From contig JAOPVI010000019.1 in the NCBI GenBank assembly GCA_025966225.1, positions 1 through 57,881 of the forward strand: DNA of 57,881 bases. The letters run 5' to 3'. Made by a program: the position numbers and the translations under genes. Within the stretch, counting starts at the first letter, position 1. Every line of letters begins with the position of its first letter. The notes under the pieces are model-generated. The model was not told the DNA's origin. It searched no databases and saw only the letters and a program-made list of their open reading frames with translations. Shown piece by piece: positions 15,323 through 23,552 of this stretch. This DNA is from Mycobacterium sp. Lineage in GTDB: Bacteria > Actinomycetota > Actinomycetes > Mycobacteriales > Mycobacteriaceae.

Positions 15323-16519
15323 TCATCCCAGTGACGCAAGCGCGCGAACCAGCTGGTCCAATTCGGACACCGTGCTGTAGTGCGAGAGCCCGATGGTGAC
15401 CGCGCCGCCGATGTCGTTGACGCCGATCGCGTCGAGCACCCGCGAACTGGTATTGCACACCGCGAGCACACCGTTGTCGGCGAGCCGTTGCACCACCCGT
15501 TCGGCCGGGACGCCGTGCACCGCCAAACTCATCACCGGTATCCGCACCTCGGGCTGCCCGATCACCATCACCAAGGGCAGCGACCGCAACGACATCACCA
15601 GGTAGTCGAACAACCGATCCATGTACGCCGCGGCCGATTGCATTGAAACGGAGAGTCTTTCACGCCGGGTACCGGTCGCCGACTCATCGAGGGCGGCCAG
15701 ATACTCGATGCTGGCGACCAGGCCGGCCAACATCCCGAACTGATGCGTACCGACCTCGAGGCGGGCCGGCCCGGTGGCGAACGGATCGGTGGACATCGAA
15801 CTGAACGAGCCGATGACCGCGGGATCCCGAAACACCAACGCGCCGACGGGCGGTCCACCCCACCCGACGGCATTGAGCGCGACGACGTCGGCCTCGATCT
15901 CGTCGATGTCGATCAACCGGTACGGCGCCGCGGCCGAGTGGTCGACCACGACGAGCGCCCCGCTGTCGTGCGCGAGTTTGGTGACCGGGCGCAGATCGGT
16001 GACGGTGCCCACCGAGGACGAGGCCGACGCGATCGCGATCAGCCGGGTGGGCTTCTCGATCAGCGTCTCCCACTGCCAGGTCGGCAGGTCGGCCGTCTCG
16101 ATGTCGATCTCGGCCCACTTCACCTTGGCGCCGTAACGACTGGCCGCCCTCAGCCACGGAGCGACGTTGGCTTCGTCATCCAGTCGCGTGACGATGAGCT
16201 CCTGGCCCAATCCGACCCGGGACGATGCGCAGTCGGCCAGCGCGGCCAACAGGATGGCGCGGTCGGCGCCGAGCACGACGCCGCGCGGATCACCGCCGAC
16301 CAGATCGGCAACGGCCTGACGCGCGGCCTTGAGCACGCCTGCGCTGCGCTGGGCGGCGGGATGTGGGCCGATGTCCGTGGTCAACGATCCGCGGAAGGCC
16401 GTCGAGACCGTGGTGGCCACCGAATCCGGCAGCAGCATGCCGTACGGAGCGTCGAAATGCACCCAGCCGTCGCCCAGTGACGGGTGCAGACCACGCACCC
16501 GGGCGACGTCGTATGCCAT
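15323..16519 (-). CDS. Class-V aminotransferase/cysteine-desulfurase fold protein lacking the PLP lysine (Rv3778c type)
   Basis: A 398-residue protein, the same length as M. tuberculosis Rv3778c, with the fold of cysteine desulfurases. Recognisable parts are [22 protein letters not shown] (about 55-75), [36 protein letters not shown] (described in pieces: [12 protein letters not shown] and [14 protein letters not shown], 165-200) and [10 protein letters not shown]. In active enzymes the lysine that binds PLP lies in SxHK just before GP; here the segment is [10 protein letters not shown] with W220 at the lysine position. Classical PLP catalysis therefore looks impossible. The ATG at 16519 gives the family length; the TTG-type extension to 16561 is not needed. 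It is divergent from the GT-C gene. Confidence 0.85.
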   Translation of the reverse strand: MAYDVARVRGLHPSLGDGWVHFDAPYGMLLPDSVATTVSTAFRGSLTTDIGPHPAAQRSAGVLKAARQAVADLVGGDPRGVVLGADRAILLAALADCASSRVGLGQELIVTRLDDEANVAPWLRAASRYGAKVKWAEIDIETADLPTWQWETLIEKPTRLIAIASASSSVGTVTDLRPVTKLAHDSGALVVVDHSAAAPYRLIDIDEIEADVVALNAVGWGGPPVGALVFRDPAVIGSFSSMSTDPFATGPARLEVGTHQFGMLAGLVASIEYLAALDESATGTRRERLSVSMQSAAAYMDRLFDYLVMSLRSLPLVMVIGQPEVRIPVMSLAVHGVPAERVVQRLADNGVLAVCNTSSRVLDAIGVNDIGGAVTIGLSHYSTVSELDQLVRALASLG

Positions 16520-16629
16520 GCCAGCCACCTTCGAGTGTCTGTGAATACCGCGATCCAACACGATTCGGAGGCACCGGCCCGCGCGAGTGCCGCGGCAGAC
16601 CAGGTCACCTGGGCAGCCATACTAGTCCA

Positions 16630-18573
16630 GTGAGCTTGGCGTCCGGAGTGCTAATCGCACTGCTGTTGCTGGTTGTCCCCGGAGCAATCGTGGCGAGGGC
16701 CGCACAGCTAACCTGGCCGGTAGCCGTGGCGGTGGGTCCGGCACTCACTTACGGCGTCGTCGCACTCGCCATACTTCCCATGGGTGCGATCGGCATCCCG
16801 TGGAACGCGTGGACCGCGCTGCTTGCGTTAGTGCTCGTCGTGATCCTCGTCACGGTTGCTCAGCTCGCGCTAGCTCGCTTCCGCGACCGCTCCGCCGAAG
16901 AGCGCGCGCCCACCATGGGGCCCGGCCTGGTGGTAGCCGCCGGCGTCGTACTCGGGGCCGTGTTCATCTTGTACTCAGCAATTCGCGGGATGCCCAACTG
17001 GCAATCGATTCCAAGCACCTGGGATGCGGTCTGGCACGCCAACACCGTCCGGTTCATCCTCGAGACCGGGCAAGCCTCCCCGACACACATGGGTGATTTG
17101 CGCAACGTCGAGACCCACGACGCCCTCTACTACCCGTCCACCTTCCATGCGTTGGCCGCCATCCAGGTGCACCTCACCGGGGCGGCCCCCACCACCGCCT
17201 ACACTCTGAACTCGCTCGCGGCGGCGGTCTGGCTGTTCCCCGCCAGTGCGGCCATGCTCACCTGGCAGTTGATGCGCGCACGTGTCGATCAGTGGCACGC
17301 CGCGGCCGCGGCGGCGAGCGCGGCGGCCCTGTCCGCGTCGTTCACCGCAGTCCCGTACGTGGAGTTCGACACCGCTTCCATGCCCAACATGGCCGCATAC
17401 GGCGTCGCCGTGCCGACCATGGTGCTGATCGCCACGACGCTGCGGCACCGCGACCGCATTCCGCTGGCCGTCATCGCGCTGCTCGGCGTGTTCTCCGTCC
17501 ACATCACCGGAGGCGTCGTCGCCGTCACGTTCGTGGTGGCCTGGTGGCTGTGCGACGCGCTCTGGCACCCGGTCCGCGGAAGGCTCACCGACTTCATCAG
17601 CCTCGCCGCCGTCGGCGTCCCGACACTGCTCCTACTGCTCCCGCAGTTCCTTGGCGTGCTGCAGCAGGCCGAGATCATCGTCGGCCACGAGTTCGTCACT
17701 CATGAAGGCAAGAAGAAGGCGCTGTTCGACGCGATCGTGCAACACACCCGCCACCTCAACGACTATCCGATCCAGAACATTCTGATCGCGCTCGCCGCGA
17801 TCGGCGGAGTGATCCTTCTGGTGCGCCGGCTCTGGTGGCCGTTGGCGGTGTGGGCGCTGCTGGTCGTGGCGATCGTGCACTCGTCCGCGCCCTTCGGCGG
17901 TCCGATCGGCGCGCTCACCGGGACATTCAGCGACCTCTTCTACAGCGATCCCCGGCGGCTGTCCTCGGTGGTGACGATGCTGCTCGCCCCGATGGCGGGC
18001 ATCGCGCTGTTCACCATGACGTGGGCCGCGGTGGCGGGACTACGTCGCCTGGCCCCCCGGCTCAACCTGCGCGTCGGCTACGCCGTGACGGTGGTCGTCA
18101 TCGTGGCGGTGTCAGCCGGCCTGGCGTGGCACTACTTTCCGAGACACGAGCGGCTGATCGGCGAGAAGTACGACAAGGTCATCATCGACGACAAGGACAT
18201 CCAGGCGTTCGACTACCTGGCCACGCTGCCCGGTGCGCGAAACACGCTCATCGGCAACGCAAACACCGACGGCACGGCGTGGATGTACGCCGTCAACGGA
18301 CTGCACCCGCTGTGGACGCACTACGACTTTCCACAACAGCAGGGCCCGGGCTACCACCGCTTCAACTTCTGGGCCTACGCCGACGACGCCGACACGGACC
18401 CGCGCGTCGCAGCGGCCGTGTACGCGCTGAACATCCGCTACGTCATCACCAGCACTCCGGTGGTCCGAGGGTTCGTCATGCCCGACGGGCTAGTGTCGCT
18501 AGACAAGTCGCGGTCGTGGAAGAAGATCTACGACAACGGCGAGGACCGCATCTACGAATGGCAAGGACCGTAG
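16630..18573 (+). CDS. Polyprenyl-phosphate-dependent GT-C glycosyltransferase (Rv3779 type)
   Basis: A 647-residue polytopic membrane protein with about 12-13 TM segments and a C-terminal periplasmic domain (about 540-647). It corresponds in place and size to Rv3779 (666 aa), which has been linked to attaching the galactosamine substituent of arabinogalactan and to polyprenyl-phospho-sugar metabolism. An acidic first loop (IPSTWDAVWHANTVRF, about 120-135) is the likely GT-C catalytic loop. The GTG at 16630 starts directly at the first hydrophobic segment, with CATACT 6 nt upstream; the longer frame from 16363 overlaps the Rv3778c-type gene. It is followed 16 bp later by bpa. GalN decoration has mainly been described in slow growers, so the sugar moved here is uncertain. 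Confidence 0.85.
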   Translation: MSLASGVLIALLLLVVPGAIVARAAQLTWPVAVAVGPALTYGVVALAILPMGAIGIPWNAWTALLALVLVVILVTVAQLALARFRDRSAEERAPTMGPGLVVAAGVVLGAVFILYSAIRGMPNWQSIPSTWDAVWHANTVRFILETGQASPTHMGDLRNVETHDALYYPSTFHALAAIQVHLTGAAPTTAYTLNSLAAAVWLFPASAAMLTWQLMRARVDQWHAAAAAASAAALSASFTAVPYVEFDTASMPNMAAYGVAVPTMVLIATTLRHRDRIPLAVIALLGVFSVHITGGVVAVTFVVAWWLCDALWHPVRGRLTDFISLAAVGVPTLLLLLPQFLGVLQQAEIIVGHEFVTHEGKKKALFDAIVQHTRHLNDYPIQNILIALAAIGGVILLVRRLWWPLAVWALLVVAIVHSSAPFGGPIGALTGTFSDLFYSDPRRLSSVVTMLLAPMAGIALFTMTWAAVAGLRRLAPRLNLRVGYAVTVVVIVAVSAGLAWHYFPRHERLIGEKYDKVIIDDKDIQAFDYLATLPGARNTLIGNANTDGTAWMYAVNGLHPLWTHYDFPQQQGPGYHRFNFWAYADDADTDPRVAAAVYALNIRYVITSTPVVRGFVMPDGLVSLDKSRSWKKIYDNGEDRIYEWQGP

Positions 18574-18589
18574 GAGTTTGAACACGCGA

Positions 18590-19108
18590 ATGACGAATGA
18601 CCCTTCGGAAAACGACAACGAGATCGAGATCATCGGCGGCGACCCGACGGCGATGGGAGCCATCGACGCCGACGCCGATGGGCGGTCCCTGACCGACCTC
18701 GTCGAGCAGCCTGCGAAGGTCATGCGGATCGGCACGATGATCAAACAGCTGCTCGAGGAGGTTCGGGCCGCCCCGCTCGACGACGCCAGCCGCACCCGGT
18801 TGCGCGAGATCCACGCCCGCAGCGTCCGCGAGCTGGAAGAGGGCCTGGCCCCTGAGCTTCGCGAAGAGCTCGAGCGGCTGACCCTACCGTTCACCGAGGA
18901 CGTGTTGCCCTCTGACGCCGAACTGCGCATCGCGCAGGCTCAACTCGTCGGATGGCTCGAAGGCCTGTTCCACGGCATCCAGACGGCGCTCTTCGCCCAG
19001 CAGATGGCGGCGCGCTCCCAGCTGGAGCAGATTCGCCAGGGCGCGTTGCCCCCCGGCGTAGGCGCGGCAGGCCAGCGCGGCCCGAGCGGGACGGGCCAGT
19101 ACCTATAG
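18590..19108 (+). CDS. bpa: Bacterial proteasome activator Bpa/PafE
   Basis: A 172-residue ATP-independent activator of the 20S proteasome (Rv3780 homologue, DUF2587). The conserved helical core SLTDLVEQPAKVMRIGTMIKQ starts near residue 34 and runs as a four-helix bundle to about 150 (SDAELRIAQAQLVGWLEGLFHG). The protein ends in GQYL, the HbYX-like tail that docks into the proteasome alpha ring and opens the gate. The acidic N-terminus is disordered. The ATG at 18590 is chosen; an in-frame TTG at 18578 sits 1 nt after GGAG and is less likely. It lies between the GT-C gene and wzt, as in M. tuberculosis. Confidence 0.93.
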   Translation: MTNDPSENDNEIEIIGGDPTAMGAIDADADGRSLTDLVEQPAKVMRIGTMIKQLLEEVRAAPLDDASRTRLREIHARSVRELEEGLAPELREELERLTLPFTEDVLPSDAELRIAQAQLVGWLEGLFHGIQTALFAQQMAARSQLEQIRQGALPPGVGAAGQRGPSGTGQYL

Positions 19109-19119
19109 AGAGCCAGGCA

Positions 19120-19968
19120 GTGACCATCCAGCCGTCTCACCCATCGATCTCGACCCGCAACGCGTGGGTCGAGTTTCCGATCTTCGACGCCAAGTCCCGC
19201 TCGCTGAAGAAGGCGTTCCTCGGCAAGGCCGGCGGCACCATCGGACGCAACGAGTCCAACGTCGTCGTCATCGAGGCGTTGCGCGACATCACGATGTCAC
19301 TCGAAATGGGTGACCGGGTCGGGCTGGTCGGCCACAACGGCGCTGGGAAGTCGACCCTGCTTCGGCTGCTGTCCGGCATCTACGAACCGACCCGCGGGTC
19401 GGCGACCGTCCGCGGCCGCGTGGCGCCGGTGTTCGACCTCGGCGTCGGCATGGACCCGGAGATCTCCGGATTCGAGAACATCATCATCCGCGGGATGTTC
19501 CTCGGGCAGACCCGCAAGCAGATGGCGGCCAGGGTCGACGAGATCGCCGACTTCACCGAACTCGGTGACTACCTGTCCATGCCGTTGCGGACCTATTCCA
19601 CCGGAATGCGGGTGCGCCTGGCGATGGGCGTCGTTACCAGCATCGACCCGGAGATCCTACTGCTCGACGAGGGCATCGGGGCCGTCGACGCCGACTTCCT
19701 CAAGAAGGCCCGCACGCGCCTGCAGGATCTGGTGGCGCGCTCCGGCATCCTCGTATTCGCCAGTCACTCAAACGAATTCCTCGCCAGGTTGTGCAAGACC
19801 GCGATGTGGATCGACCACGGCACCATCAAGATGGCCGGTGGCATCGAAGAGGTCGTGCACGCATACGAGGGGGCGGACGCCGCGCGGCACGTGCGCGAGG
19901 TGCTCGAGGAAGACGTGCGCGACGATGCGGCCGAAGCAAAGTTGCGCGAAGAGCACGAACGCGCATGA
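19120..19968 (+). CDS. wzt: ABC transporter ATPase Wzt for galactan export
   Basis: The nucleotide-binding subunit of the lipid-linked galactan flippase (Rv3781 homologue), 282 residues. Walker A is GHNGAGKST (71-79), the ABC signature is YSTGMRVRLAMG (about 165-176), and Walker B is EILLLDEGIGAVD (about 185-197). The H-loop is in VFASHSNEF. It works with Wzm (20885) to translocate decaprenyl-PP-linked galactan intermediates to the periplasmic side, powered by ATP. The GTG at 19120 is followed directly by residues matching the M. tuberculosis N-terminus (TWVEFPIFDAKSRSLKKAFLG-like). The C-terminal tail is short and charged. glfT1 overlaps its stop by 4 bp. Confidence 0.92.
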   Translation: MTIQPSHPSISTRNAWVEFPIFDAKSRSLKKAFLGKAGGTIGRNESNVVVIEALRDITMSLEMGDRVGLVGHNGAGKSTLLRLLSGIYEPTRGSATVRGRVAPVFDLGVGMDPEISGFENIIIRGMFLGQTRKQMAARVDEIADFTELGDYLSMPLRTYSTGMRVRLAMGVVTSIDPEILLLDEGIGAVDADFLKKARTRLQDLVARSGILVFASHSNEFLARLCKTAMWIDHGTIKMAGGIEEVVHAYEGADAARHVREVLEEDVRDDAAEAKLREEHERA

Positions 19969-20888
19969 CCGAAACCGTGTGCGCGGTCGTGGTGACTCAC
20001 CGGCGCGTCGACCAGTTGACCAAGTCGTTGGACGCGGTCACCGGCCAGCGCCGCGCACCCGATCGTCTCGTCGTCGTCGACAACGACGACGACGAGCGAG
20101 TGCGCGAGCTCGTTGCGGGCCAACCCATTCCGACCACCTACATCGGGTCTCGCCGCAATCTCGGCGGCGCGGGCGGCTTCGCCCTGGGCATGTTGCAGGC
20201 GCTCGCCCAAGGCGCGGACTGGGTGTGGCTGGCCGACGACGACGGCCGCCCGTCCGACTCCGCGGTGCTCGAGACGTTGTTGGATTGCGCGGCAAGACAT
20301 TCCCTGGCCGAGGTGTCGCCCATGGTGTGCGATCTCGACGACCCGGCACTGCTGGCGTTTCCGCTACGGCGCGGCCTGGTGTGGCGGCGTCGGGTCTCCG
20401 AATTGCGGGTCGACGGGGCCGACGACCTACTGCCCGGCATCGCGTCCCTGTTCAACGGCGCGCTCTTCCGGGCCTCCACGCTGGAAGCCGTTGGCGTGCC
20501 TGACATCCGGCTGTTCATCAGAGGCGACGAGGTGGACGTGCACCGTAGACTGGTCCTGTCGGGACTGCCGTTCGGCACCTGCCTGGACGCCGTCTACCTG
20601 CATCCCCAGGGGTCCGACGAGTTCAAGCCCATCCTGGGCGGTCGGATGCACACCCAGTACCCGTCGGACGACACCAAGCGGTACTTCACCTACCGCAACC
20701 GGGGCTACCTGCAGGCTCAACGCGGAATGCGGCGGCTGGTCGCCCAGGAGTGGCTGCGGTTCGGATGGTTCTTCCTGGTGACCCAGCACGACCCCGCGGG
20801 CTTCCGCGAGTGGATCCGATTGCGCCGCTTGGGTAGACGCGAAAGGTTCTTTCAGGGCGAGCGAAGCGACGGGAGAGCCGGAAGATGA
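19965..20888 (+). CDS. glfT1: Galactofuranosyltransferase GlfT1
   Basis: A 307-residue GT2 (GT-A fold) enzyme that adds the first Galf residues to decaprenyl-PP-GlcNAc-Rha, starting the galactan (Rv3782, 304 aa). It opens with ETVCAVVVTHRRVDQLTKSLD and VVVDNDDD; the metal/UDP motif is ADDDGRP (DDD at 91-93), and the catalytic-base region is FIRGDEVDVHRRL. It is cytosolic and membrane-associated. The ATG at 19965 overlaps the wzt stop and its own stop overlaps wzm, so wzt-glfT1-wzm is one translationally coupled operon. Confidence 0.93.
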   Translation: MTETVCAVVVTHRRVDQLTKSLDAVTGQRRAPDRLVVVDNDDDERVRELVAGQPIPTTYIGSRRNLGGAGGFALGMLQALAQGADWVWLADDDGRPSDSAVLETLLDCAARHSLAEVSPMVCDLDDPALLAFPLRRGLVWRRRVSELRVDGADDLLPGIASLFNGALFRASTLEAVGVPDIRLFIRGDEVDVHRRLVLSGLPFGTCLDAVYLHPQGSDEFKPILGGRMHTQYPSDDTKRYFTYRNRGYLQAQRGMRRLVAQEWLRFGWFFLVTQHDPAGFREWIRLRRLGRRERFFQGERSDGRAGR

Positions 20889-21715
20889 CCTTCACCGACG
20901 CCGCCGCGCAGTCGCGGACCTTCGGGCGCGCCTGGGGTGACCTCGCCTCGGGATTCGACAAGCGCGAACTGTGGTTGCACCTCGGCTGGCAGGACATCAA
21001 GCAGCGCTACCGCCGCTCGGTGCTCGGGCCGTTCTGGATCACCATCGCCACCGGCACCATGGCCGTGGCGTTGGGGGCCTTGTACTCCACGCTCTTTCAT
21101 CTCCCGCTAGCCGAACACCTGCCCTACGTCACGCTCGGGCTGATCATCTGGAATCTGATCAACGCCTCGATCCTCGAGGGCGCCGACGTGTTCGTTGCCA
21201 ACGAAGGATTGATCAAGCAGCTGCCCACGCCGCTGTCGGTGCACGTCTACCGGCTGGTCTGGCGGCAGGTGATCCTGTTCGGGCACAACATCGTCATCTT
21301 CATCGTGATCGCGATCATCTTCCCGCAGCCATGGAAGTGGACCGACCTGACGTTCATTCCGGCACTGGCGCTCATCGTGTTGAACTGCGTCTGGGTGGCA
21401 CTGTGTTTCGGCATCCTCGCCACGCGCTACCGCGACATCAGCCCACTGTTGTTCAGCCTGGTGCAGTTGCTGTTCTACATGACCCCGATCATCTGGAACG
21501 ACGAGACGCTGAGACAGCAGGGCGCGGGCGGCTGGGCCAAGATCATCGAGTTCAACCCGCTGCTGCACTACGTCGACATCGTGCGCGCGCCACTCCTCGG
21601 CGCAGATCAGGAACTGCGGCATTGGATCGTCGTGATCGTGCTGACCATCGTCGGCTGGACCGTCACGGCCTTCGCGATGCGGCAGTACCGCGCGCGTGTG
21701 CCCTATTGGGTGTAG
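20885..21715 (+). CDS. wzm: ABC-2 type permease Wzm for galactan export
   Basis: The membrane subunit of the galactan transporter (Rv3783 homologue), 276 residues with six predicted TM segments. The amphipathic N-terminal helix is WLHLGWQDIKQRYRRSVLGPFW (ending near residue 53), typical of Wzm/TagG permeases. The mid-protein motif FNPLLHYVDIVRAPLLG is also characteristic. It pairs with Wzt. The ATG overlaps the glfT1 stop by 4 bp. After it comes a hairpin shared with the convergent doxX gene. In M. tuberculosis Rv3784 follows; here an unrelated block does. Confidence 0.93.
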   Translation: MTFTDAAAQSRTFGRAWGDLASGFDKRELWLHLGWQDIKQRYRRSVLGPFWITIATGTMAVALGALYSTLFHLPLAEHLPYVTLGLIIWNLINASILEGADVFVANEGLIKQLPTPLSVHVYRLVWRQVILFGHNIVIFIVIAIIFPQPWKWTDLTFIPALALIVLNCVWVALCFGILATRYRDISPLLFSLVQLLFYMTPIIWNDETLRQQGAGGWAKIIEFNPLLHYVDIVRAPLLGADQELRHWIVVIVLTIVGWTVTAFAMRQYRARVPYWV

Positions 21716-21815
21716 CAACTCCGCCCGCAACGACCTTCCGGCGGGACCGACAACCTTTGCGCTGTCGTTCGCTCCGGCTCCGGTCCCGGTAGTGGTGTAA
21801 CCGGACCCGACCGCA

Positions 21816-21837
21816 GCTGGCGCTTACCGGCGCCAGC
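21816..21837. terminator. Bidirectional hairpin between wzm and doxX
   Basis: GCTGGCGC and GCGCCAGC form a perfect 8-bp stem around a 6-nt loop whose first three bases are the stop codon of doxX (minus strand). There is no T-tract, as is common for mycobacterial intrinsic terminators. It could stop both convergent transcripts. Confidence 0.55.
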
Positions 21838-22264
21838 GGCGGCGGCGTGGTGCGGTGGTTCTCGCCGCGACCCGGCGCCGGCTCTCTATGCCGTAGACAC
21901 CGGGGCCGGAGAACACCAGCAAGAGGAAGCCAAAGCAGAAGAGCACGGCCAACTCTCCGCCGTTGTTGATCGGCCAGAAGCCCCGGGGCAGGTGTTGCGT
22001 AAAGAATGCGACGGCCATCTCACCCGCTGCGATGAATGCCGCAGGGCGGGTGGCGAAGCCGACGGTGATGAGCGCACCCAAGATGGTCTCGATGACGCCA
22101 GCCCACCAGAAGGGCCACGCGCCCGTCGGAACCTGCGGTCCGCCAGGCCATCCGAACACTGTCGAGGTGCCGTGCAAGAAGTACAGAAGTCCGAAGACGA
22201 TGCGGAAAACGCTGAGGGCGGCGGGAGCTTGCGGGTTGAGTCGTGCGTCGAATCGCGTAATCAT
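21824..22264 (-). CDS. DoxX-family membrane protein
   Basis: A 146-residue DoxX/DoxD-like protein with four TM segments (about 18-38, 50-70, 75-92, 103-122) and an Arg-rich C-terminal tail (RRRVAARTTAPRRRRWRR). The family start RIVFGLLYFLHGTSTVFGWPGG is clear. DoxX proteins often act with SseA and SodA or as quinol-linked subunits in redox stress, but no such partner is adjacent. The ATG at 22264 is 6 nt after the minus-strand hexamer TACGGT. It is divergent from a VOC protein. Confidence 0.86.
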   Translation of the reverse strand: MITRFDARLNPQAPAALSVFRIVFGLLYFLHGTSTVFGWPGGPQVPTGAWPFWWAGVIETILGALITVGFATRPAAFIAAGEMAVAFFTQHLPRGFWPINNGGELAVLFCFGFLLLVFSGPGVYGIESRRRVAARTTAPRRRRWRR

Positions 22265-22270
22265 GTGCCG

Positions 22271-22276
22271 ACCGTA
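22271..22276 (-). promoter_or_regulatory. -10 box for leaderless doxX-like transcript
   Basis: On the minus strand TACGGT ends 6 nt before the ATG at 22264. There is no ribosome-binding site. The facing VOC gene has TAGCGT at 22322-22327, 5 nt before its ATG, so the 68-bp gap carries two divergent starts. Confidence 0.45.
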
Positions 22277-22332
22277 CGCCGGACCATCAGTTAGTTCACA
22301 GGTCCACCAATCAAGCGCACGTAGCGTGAAGT

Positions 22333-22719
22333 ATGGCCCTCACCATCGATCACATCGACCACGTCGTGCTGAACTGCCGGGACGTCGACGCCACCGTCGA
22401 CTGGTACGTGAAGGTGCTCGGCATGCAGCGCGTGGTGTTCGGCGGCGGTCGGATCGCGCGTGCGTTTGGGACACAGAAGATCAATGTCCGGCCCACCGGT
22501 GCACCGGACTGGGTGACGGCGGAGACAGATGCGCCGGGTTCGCTCGACCTGTGCTTCATCGCCGACGCCGAACCCGAAGCCATTGGCGCGCACCTGCGGG
22601 CGTGTGGTGTGGAGATCACCGAGGGACCCGTGCCCAAGACCGGTGCCATGGGGCCGATGACGTCGCACTACTGCCGCGACCCGGACGGCAATCTGATCGA
22701 GGTCGCCAGCTACCGGTAA
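22333..22719 (+). CDS. VOC-family (glyoxalase/dioxygenase) protein
   Basis: A 128-residue protein with the vicinal-oxygen-chelate fold. IDHIDHVVLNCRDVDATVDWY (about 5-25) is the first beta-alpha-beta unit, and RDPDGNLIEVASY (about 115-127) the second with the metal-ligand Glu. His9 (DHVV) would be the first metal ligand. It resembles VOC proteins of the virulence-protein/bleomycin type; the substrate is unknown. A TAGCGT box lies 5 nt before the ATG. Confidence 0.85.
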   Translation: MALTIDHIDHVVLNCRDVDATVDWYVKVLGMQRVVFGGGRIARAFGTQKINVRPTGAPDWVTAETDAPGSLDLCFIADAEPEAIGAHLRACGVEITEGPVPKTGAMGPMTSHYCRDPDGNLIEVASYR

Positions 22720-22747
22720 GCCCGAGTTATCCACAGTCGGCGCTTCA

Positions 22748-22999
22748 CCCACACTCTGGGGGTTCGGGGCCGGACACCGCTACCGAACACCGCCGGGCAG
22801 CCGCCTCCACTTCCCCACCTGGAGCACCACCACCCCGGTTCCGCCGACACCACTGCCGACCGGACCACCCCCGGCGATCGAGCGCGGGCTGGCCATGCCG
22901 CTACGAAAACGCAGCCGCACCGCCGAACGGTCGGCGCGCATACGACGCGAACGCCAACACAACCAAAACACCATCGACGCCAACCCAGACCCGTTCTGA
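22748..22999 (+). pseudogene. 3' remnant of a 13E12-repeat (DUF222/HNH) endonuclease gene
   Basis: There is no start codon and no HNH core, but one open frame ending in TGA at 22997 reads like the C-terminus of mycobacterial 13E12-family HNH proteins. It has GAGHRYRTPPGSRLHFPTW, then a Pro/Thr linker, then LAMPLRKRSRTAERSARIRR and an Asn-rich end. About 83 residues survive. The TTATCCACA upstream (22726) probably belongs to the same relic. 13E12 repeats are recombination and prophage-integration sites in M. tuberculosis. Identification is from remembered family tails, not a search. Confidence 0.6.
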
Positions 23000-23012
23000 C
23001 CCAGTGCCGTGG

Positions 23013-23483
23013 TCAGCGTCGGGGCGCCGGCAGGCGCGTGGCCACGTTGATGCGGTTCCACGCGTTGATGGTGACGGCCATCGCGATCACCTGACCGAGT
23101 TCCCGCTCGGAGAACACCTGCGCGGCAGCCGAATACACCTCGTCGGAAACGTGGCCGTGGTGCAGTTCGGTGATCGCCTCGGTCAACGCCAGCGCCGCCC
23201 GCTCCCGCTCGGAGAACAGGTCGCCTGCTTCCTCCCATGCGGCGACGAGCGCTAGCCGTTGCTCGGTTTCGCCGTGTTTGCGGGCGTCGTTGACGTGCAT
23301 GTCGAGACAGAACGCACAGTGGTTGATTTGCGATGCGCGGATCTTGATCAACTCGCCGATGGTCGGGTCGACGTCCTTGGCGGACGCCGTACTCAGCGTC
23401 ATCATCGCGTCGTACAACTCGGGCGACACCTTGTAGATCTTGATGCGGTCGACGGAGGTTGGGTCTTGAAGTGTCGTGGTCAT
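23013..23483 (-). CDS. Carboxymuconolactone decarboxylase / AhpD-like protein
   Basis: A 156-residue AhpD-fold protein. The redox motif is INHCAFCLDMHVNDARKHGE (about 52-71), with the CxxC and the following His typical of peroxidase-like members, preceded by the conserved IGELIKIRAS helix. It probably reduces peroxides or acts as a general thiol oxidoreductase. The ATG at 23483 is chosen because the homologous part starts just after it; the longer frame to 23630 overlaps the divergent regulator gene. It is likely a target of that regulator. Confidence 0.86.
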   Translation of the reverse strand: MTTTLQDPTSVDRIKIYKVSPELYDAMMTLSTASAKDVDPTIGELIKIRASQINHCAFCLDMHVNDARKHGETEQRLALVAAWEEAGDLFSERERAALALTEAITELHHGHVSDEVYSAAAQVFSERELGQVIAMAVTINAWNRINVATRLPAPRR

Positions 23484-23515
23484 GAACACCAACGTAGCGT
23501 CGAAATACCCATCTC

Positions 23516-23552
23516 CATGGTTCAATTCCGTAGTGGTTACATGGGCCAATTC
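23516..23552. promoter_or_regulatory. Direct-repeat operator upstream of/over the MocR start
   Basis: Two 13-bp direct repeats, CATGGTTCAATTC (23516-23528) and CATGGGCCAATTC (23540-23552), differ at two bases and are spaced 24 bp start to start. MocR-type regulators usually bind direct repeats on one helix face, so this is a likely autoregulatory site. The second copy overlaps the proposed start codon of the regulator. Confidence 0.5.

Noticed and set aside
22726..22734. TTATCCACA, matching a DnaA box
   Set aside because: It is a single copy inside the HNH relic, with no AT-rich region, dnaA or dnaN nearby; not an origin.
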